Positions 6,048 to 9,377 of a stretch of 9,377 bases of DNA are shown piece by piece (within the stretch, counting starts at the first letter, position 1; the number at the start of each line of letters is the position of its first letter). The position numbers and the translations under genes are program-made. The notes below the pieces were generated by a model. That model searched no databases and was not told where the DNA came from. It worked only from the letters and a program-made list of their open reading frames with translations. The DNA is from Candidatus Dojkabacteria bacterium (GTDB lineage Bacteria > Patescibacteriota > Dojkabacteria > SC72), in assembly GCA_012514355.1 (NCBI GenBank), contig JAAZAL010000109.1, positions 1-9,377 on the forward strand. The letters run 5' to 3'.

Positions 6048-6434
6048 ATGAAAAATCCATACTATCAGAATGTTAGTTTTAGAAATAGTATTAGACATGC
6101 CATTGATGGACTTAAAGCAATATTTAGAGATGAAAGAAATTTTAGAAATGATTTGATGATTGCTCTTTTGGTAATAATGATGGGAGTATTGTTAGAAATC
6201 TCCCATTTTGATTGGATAGCAATTACATTAGTTATTTCTATGGTATTAGTATCTGAAGCTATGAATAGTGTTATTGAAGCTATGTGTGATACTGTGTCTC
6301 ATGAGTTTAAAGTAAATATTAAATATGCTAAAGATGTAAGTGCTGGTGCTGTTTTGTTAAGTGCATTTGTATCAGTAATAACAGGTTTAATGGTATTTAT
6401 GCCATATATCATAGAACTTTTAGGGAGGTTATAA
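6048..6434 (+). CDS. dgkA: DgkA-type diacylglycerol / undecaprenol kinase
   Basis: A small integral membrane kinase that phosphorylates diacylglycerol or, in many bacteria, undecaprenol to help supply the carrier lipid for peptidoglycan. From 6048 it has 128 residues, the family size, with three hydrophobic segments at about 36-48, 55-71 and 98-125. Motifs are FRDERNFRNDL (26-36) and VSEAMNSVIEAMCD (68-81), then KYAKDVSAGAVLLSA. Counting from this Met, the acidic and Asn residues fall at E29, E70, N73, E77 and D81, in register with the catalytic and metal residues of E. coli DgkA. The frame is open to an ATG at 6006, but those 14 extra residues are hydrophobic and overlap the -10 box. No Shine-Dalgarno site precedes either start. 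The substrate is not decided by sequence; undecaprenol is plausible. Confidence 0.9.
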   Translation: MKNPYYQNVSFRNSIRHAIDGLKAIFRDERNFRNDLMIALLVIMMGVLLEISHFDWIAITLVISMVLVSEAMNSVIEAMCDTVSHEFKVNIKYAKDVSAGAVLLSAFVSVITGLMVFMPYIIELLGRL

Positions 6435-6440
6435 AAAGCG

Positions 6441-6494
6441 AAAAAGGAAGCAATTACTAATTAAATAGTTGAAATTGGTTAGATTTCTGCTTCC
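6441..6494 (-). terminator. Rho-independent terminator of the 87-nt RNA and of the cysS operon
   Basis: GGAAGCA (6494-6488 read on the minus strand as GGAAGCA) pairs with TGCTTCC (6452-6446), followed by five T (6445-6441). The loop is long (35 bases) but can hold two smaller hairpins. There is no T-tract on the plus-strand side, so it works for minus-strand transcripts. Confidence 0.6.
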
Positions 6495-6527
6495 TAATCC
6501 TACTAATTACCACCGTGGTAACTAGGT
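6441..6527 (-). ncRNA. Candidate small RNA, about 87 nt, family unknown
   Basis: Between the convergent ends of dgkA and the patatin gene, the minus strand carries a promoter, two structured parts and a terminator. The 5' part folds as CCTA-GTTACCA, loop CGG, TGGTAAT-TAG-TAGG (6526 down to 6499), a hairpin of 11 pairs with a TAG bulge. The 3' part is closed by GGAAGCA/TGCTTCC and can enclose two small hairpins, GAAAT/ATTTC and ACTA/TAGT, making a three-way junction. No open frame of note is present. It does not show the SRP GGAAGGAAGCAG loop and is too short for tRNA, tmRNA or 6S. It could be a trans-acting small RNA or an elaborate 3' end for the cysS operon; the dedicated promoter favours the first. 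Confidence 0.55.
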
Positions 6528-6534
6528 AATGACT

Positions 6535-6563
6535 ATATTATCATTGGTATGTAATAATGTCAA
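6535..6563 (-). promoter_or_regulatory. Promoter of the 87-nt RNA
   Basis: A perfect TTGACA (6563-6558), a 17-base spacer and TAATAT (6540-6535). The predicted start is near 6527, exactly where the first hairpin begins. AT-rich tandem repeats directly upstream resemble an UP element. Confidence 0.6.
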
Positions 6564-6584
6564 GAATATTATGAAGAATATTAT
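6562..6584. repeat. Short tandem repeat, AAGAATATTAT twice
   Basis: The 11-base unit AAGAATATTAT occurs at 6562-6572 and 6574-6584, one base apart. It lies immediately upstream of the small-RNA promoter as read on the minus strand and partly overlaps its -35. Confidence 0.6.
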
Positions 6585-6621
6585 TATAGGCTCTATGGGT
6601 AGATAAGTATTAAAATATGCT

Positions 6622-7386
6622 TTACTTCCCAAAAGCCTTCATCGTCTGGGTAAATCCGATATCAATGTATTTCTTTTTATCATCTAATACATCATTAACA
6701 GATACAGACCCTAGATCAAAGAATATCTTTTTATCAGCTTTTCTCATATCCTCCTTTGCTATGTTATACAATGTAGCCTTGTATGTAGCTGATTGGACAT
6801 TTAGATATGATCTTTTATCTGGATTTTGGTCTGAATATGATTCTAAGCATACCCCTATTACCTTATCTCCCCCTATACTTTTAACAGCGTCAACTGGTAC
6901 CGCATCTGCATATCCTCCATCTATTAAGAATTTGTTTTCATATTCATACGCTCCGAATAGATAACTAACTGAGCAACTAGCTCTTAGTGCGTGTTTTAAT
7001 TGTCCCTCTCTATGAAAAATTTTATTTCCTGTATTTAAATCAACACTAACTGCTACAAAGGGTATTTCACAATCAGAAAAATTTGCATCATTTACTAGAC
7101 CTTGAATAAAGAAAAGGAGTGGATCGTTATTACCTTTTAAGGAAAATTTATTTACATAACTAGATACTATGCTATTTATCTCATCCTTATTTAAACCTAA
7201 TGCAATTTCCTCTACCTTTTTAATATCTTTGTTTAGGGCATACAAAGCTCCAACGATTGAGCCTACACTACTACCTGATATATGAGTTATCTCTATACCT
7301 AACTTTTCTAGTGCTTTAATCACACCGATATGAACATATCCTTTATGTCCTCCAGAACCTAGTGCTAAGGCATATTTTTCAGACAT
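6622..7386 (-). CDS. Patatin-like phospholipase (RssA-type)
   Basis: A 254-residue cytoplasmic serine lipid hydrolase of the bacterial patatin family, expected to cleave acyl groups from phospholipids using a Ser-Asp dyad. The oxyanion-hole motif is ALGSGGHKGYVHIGV (8-22). The nucleophile elbow is GSSVG (38-42) with Ser40, and the second catalytic motif is IDGGYADAVPV (155-165) with Asp156. ALRASCSVSYLFG (133-145) is the usual stretch before the DGG motif. There is no signal peptide or membrane segment, and the length equals the catalytic domain alone. The start is placed just ahead of the first beta strand. It follows the HerA-like gene by 17 bases and is the last gene of the cysS operon. 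All catalytic residues are present. The physiological substrate is unknown. Confidence 0.9.
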   Translation of the reverse strand: MSEKYALALGSGGHKGYVHIGVIKALEKLGIEITHISGSSVGSIVGALYALNKDIKKVEEIALGLNKDEINSIVSSYVNKFSLKGNNDPLLFFIQGLVNDANFSDCEIPFVAVSVDLNTGNKIFHREGQLKHALRASCSVSYLFGAYEYENKFLIDGGYADAVPVDAVKSIGGDKVIGVCLESYSDQNPDKRSYLNVQSATYKATLYNIAKEDMRKADKKIFFDLGSVSVNDVLDDKKKYIDIGFTQTMKAFGK

Positions 7387-7403
7387 TATTTTATCTTGTT
7401 AAG

Positions 7404-8927
7404 TTATTTCTTAAGTAGTGAGCCTAATATTCCTCTTGTTAATTGACCAGTAATATTTCTTACAAAGGAGGTTGTAGCTGATTTCGCCATTGATTTAACA
7501 AAAGGATCCTTACTTAACTCTCCTAATATACTTTTTTCTTTTTCTACTTTTTTAACATCATCTTTTTCTAAAGAATCTTCTAATTTTTTAGATAGTAATT
7601 CATATGCAGTTTCTGAATCAATACTCTCTTTGTACTTGTATACCAAAGATGATTTGTTAACAATACTTTCCATTTCAGAATTAGTAATAACATCCATTCT
7701 AGATTGAGGAGGATTGATTAATGTATGAACAAGTGGAGTTGGTTCTCCTTTTTCATTTAACAATGTTATTAAGGCTTCCCCTATTCCTAAAGAGGTAATT
7801 ACATCATCTGTTTTGTAGTAATCTGAAAGTGGGAAGTTATCTGAGATTAATTTAATAGCTTGTCTATCTTGTGCAGAGAAAGCTCTAAGTGAATGTTGTA
7901 TTTTCATACCTAGCTGTCCTAATATCTGCTTGGGGATGTCTGTTGGTGATTGAGTACAAAATATTATCCCTACTCCTTTAGAACGAATTAGTTTAATAAC
8001 GGTTTCTAGTTGTGAAAGAAGTGCTTTCGAAGCCTCTTTAAATATTAAATGAGCTTCATCTATTACTAATACTAATTTAGGTTGATCTAAGTCTCCTACT
8101 TCAGGGAATGTTTCAAATACTTCAGAAAGTAAAGAAAGCATAAAGGTAGAAAACATCTTAGGCTTATCTTGAATACTTGATAACCTTAATATATTAATAT
8201 ATCCATACCCTTTATCATCAACTCTAAGTAAATCCTCTGCATCAAAGGACCTTTCGCCAAAGAAAATATCAGCTCCTTGGTCTTCTATCTCAATTATCTT
8301 TCTTAATATTAATCCAGTAGATGCTGTACTTACAGAGCCATACTCCTGCTTAAATTTTTCTTTTCCTTCATTACTAATATATTGGATTAATTTCTTAATA
8401 TCTTTTAAATCTACTAAGGGTAATCTCATATCATCAGCAAATTTATAGATTACTGATATTACACTCTGTTGTGTTTCATTTAATTCTAATATTTTAGAAA
8501 AAAGTATAGGACCAAATTCAGAAAGTGTAGCTCTCATCCTTACTCCAGTTTCATTGGTAATTGAAAGGAATTCAACAGGATATGACTTTGGTTCCCACTC
8601 TATTGCTATACTGTTTACTCTTTCTGTAATCTTTTCGTTTATTACTCCGGGTTGAGATAAGCCTGATACATCTCCTTTGATATCCATAATGAGAACAGGA
8701 ATGCTTTTTTCAGAGAGCTTTTCACAGAGTACCTGTATACTTTTAGTTTTACCTGTTCCAGTAGCTCCTGTTACTAGTCCATGCCTATTTAAAGTCTTGA
8801 GTGGAGCTGTTACTTTTAAATCTGAATGAATCTTTTGGTCATATATACTAGCTCCAAAGGAGATATAGTCTCCTTTATGAGTGTATCCTTTATAAATATC
8901 TTCAACGAATTTTTTCTCTTTATCCAT
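7404..8927 (-). CDS. DUF853 (YjgR-type) HerA-like P-loop ATPase
   Basis: A 507-residue ATPase of the HerA/FtsK superfamily, DUF853 subgroup (E. coli YjgR). The Walker A is GATGTGKT (54-61) and the Walker B is LVLVIDEAH (285-293). MDIKGDVSGL (81-90) and IIFCTQSPTDIPKQILGQLG (321-340) are typical of this family, the latter around the sensor region. RAFSAQDRQAIKLI (348-361) is also conserved. A charged, helical segment at about 437-470 precedes a C-terminal tail ending RGILGSLLKK, again as in YjgR. HerA itself is a hexameric DNA translocase, but DUF853 proteins have no settled function; no nuclease partner (NurA) is beside it. It sits 20 bases after cysS and 17 before the patatin gene, so it is likely co-expressed with both. 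The start ATG has no Shine-Dalgarno site; the upstream sequence is even CTTCC-like. Confidence 0.9.
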   Translation of the reverse strand: MDKEKKFVEDIYKGYTHKGDYISFGASIYDQKIHSDLKVTAPLKTLNRHGLVTGATGTGKTKSIQVLCEKLSEKSIPVLIMDIKGDVSGLSQPGVINEKITERVNSIAIEWEPKSYPVEFLSITNETGVRMRATLSEFGPILFSKILELNETQQSVISVIYKFADDMRLPLVDLKDIKKLIQYISNEGKEKFKQEYGSVSTASTGLILRKIIEIEDQGADIFFGERSFDAEDLLRVDDKGYGYINILRLSSIQDKPKMFSTFMLSLLSEVFETFPEVGDLDQPKLVLVIDEAHLIFKEASKALLSQLETVIKLIRSKGVGIIFCTQSPTDIPKQILGQLGMKIQHSLRAFSAQDRQAIKLISDNFPLSDYYKTDDVITSLGIGEALITLLNEKGEPTPLVHTLINPPQSRMDVITNSEMESIVNKSSLVYKYKESIDSETAYELLSKKLEDSLEKDDVKKVEKEKSILGELSKDPFVKSMAKSATTSFVRNITGQLTRGILGSLLKK

Positions 8928-8947
8928 TTGTAATGGAAGACATTAAT

Positions 8948-9377
8948 TTAGATTTTAACAACAAATTGTCCATTTGGTTTATCTAATATCTGATATCCTT
9001 TTTGTAAGAGTTCATCTCTTAATCTATCTGACTCATTCCAATCTTTTTCATTTCTTGCATTTTCTCTTTTTAAAAGTATCTCTTTTATTATTGGCTCTTC
9101 TATTTCAGATATAGAGAGCTCTTTATTTTGATTCTCAGAATTTAATACATTTTTTTCTATATCTAACCCCAATACTTTATCAAATTCAAATACTGTAGCT
9201 AAAATATCTTCTGGTTTTAGATTTGATTTCACAATATTATTTACAAGGGCTAGAACTTTAGGAGTATTGAAGTTGTCGCAGAGAGCTTCTTTAAATCTAT
9301 TAATATACTCCTCTGAGACTTTCCCTTCTTTCCCGTTATTAATCTCTTTTAATTTGTTAATAACATTGGAGTAGGAT
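8948..9377 (-). CDS. cysS: Cysteinyl-tRNA synthetase, C-terminal part (runs off the window)
   Basis: The frame stays open to the right edge, so the gene begins outside the window; the GTG at 9232 is internal. Upstream of that GTG the translation reads RFKEALCDNFNTPKVLALV, which is the conserved CysS F-x-x-A-M-x-D-D-F-N-T-P motif of the DALR anticodon-binding helix bundle. Further on come EFDKVLGLDIE, KRENARNEKDWNESDRLRDE and LQKGYQILDKPNGQFVVKI, the typical C-terminal end in which an Asp-Thr-Pro/Gly stretch precedes the last strand. About 143 codons are visible. The catalytic HIGH and KMSKS regions and the zinc-binding residues are not in the window. The enzyme charges tRNA-Cys. It leads a minus-strand operon with the HerA-like ATPase and patatin genes. 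Confidence 0.92.
   Translation of the reverse strand, partial: SYSNVINKLKEINNGKEGKVSEEYINRFKEALCDNFNTPKVLALVNNIVKSNLKPEDILATVFEFDKVLGLDIEKNVLNSENQNKELSISEIEEPIIKEILLKRENARNEKDWNESDRLRDELLQKGYQILDKPNGQFVVKI

Noticed and set aside
6446..6494. Seven-pair stem GGAAGCA/TGCTTCC as a tRNA acceptor stem, or GGAAGCAG as an SRP loop
   Set aside because: Only 49 bases in total, with no anticodon arm; the SRP spacing between the TAGG and AGCAG sides is wrong and the GGAA tetraloop helix is absent.
1..9377. CRISPR arrays, insertion sequences, phage genes or attachment sites
   Set aside because: No spaced direct repeats, transposase motifs, terminal repeats or tRNA-adjacent duplications were seen; the window looks like core chromosome.

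Overview
The window is AT-rich, compact bacterial DNA read with the standard bacterial code. TGA is a genuine stop, for example between the TVP38-like gene and the signal peptide of the next gene. Low GC, small housekeeping and envelope genes, almost no spacer DNA and a lack of Shine-Dalgarno motifs suggest a small-genome lineage such as a Candidate Phyla Radiation (Patescibacteria) bacterium. That placement is inferred from style and protein resemblance, not from a marker gene.

Left part (1-2727, plus strand). The 3' end of a polytopic membrane protein with a GRYIFP motif (DUF2142 / glycosyltransferase-like) comes first. A CofE-like gene (F420-0:glutamate ligase-like) follows, split by an apparent one-base deletion near 1022. 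Next is a single-pass membrane-anchored protein of unknown function. Its end overlaps tail-to-tail with the next gene.

Middle part (2705-6434). On the minus strand, a TVP38/VTT-domain membrane protein and an exported GH3 beta-N-acetylhexosaminidase (NagZ-like) form a two-gene unit. Upstream lies a 400-base gap that looks like a structured RNA gene of about 246 nt on the minus strand. It has a TTGACA-17-TAGTAT promoter, several helices and a hairpin plus nine-T terminator. PRPP synthetase (prs, minus) and a DgkA-type lipid kinase (dgkA, plus) then diverge from a 20-bp perfect palindrome with back-to-back promoters. The promoter position and the catalytic-residue register both place the dgkA start at 6048.

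Right part (6435-9377). The gap between the convergent dgkA and patatin genes holds a second candidate small RNA of about 87 nt on the minus strand, with TTGACA-17-TAATAT and its own terminator. After it, a minus-strand operon reads cysS (3' part only), a DUF853/YjgR HerA-like ATPase and a patatin-like phospholipase, with gaps of 20 and 17 bases.

The coding content is mostly housekeeping and cell envelope: lipid kinase, peptidoglycan sugar hydrolase, phospholipase and membrane proteins. The least explained parts are the two candidate RNAs, the frameshifted CofE-like gene, the unknown anchored protein and the apparently SD-free, partly leaderless translation starts.
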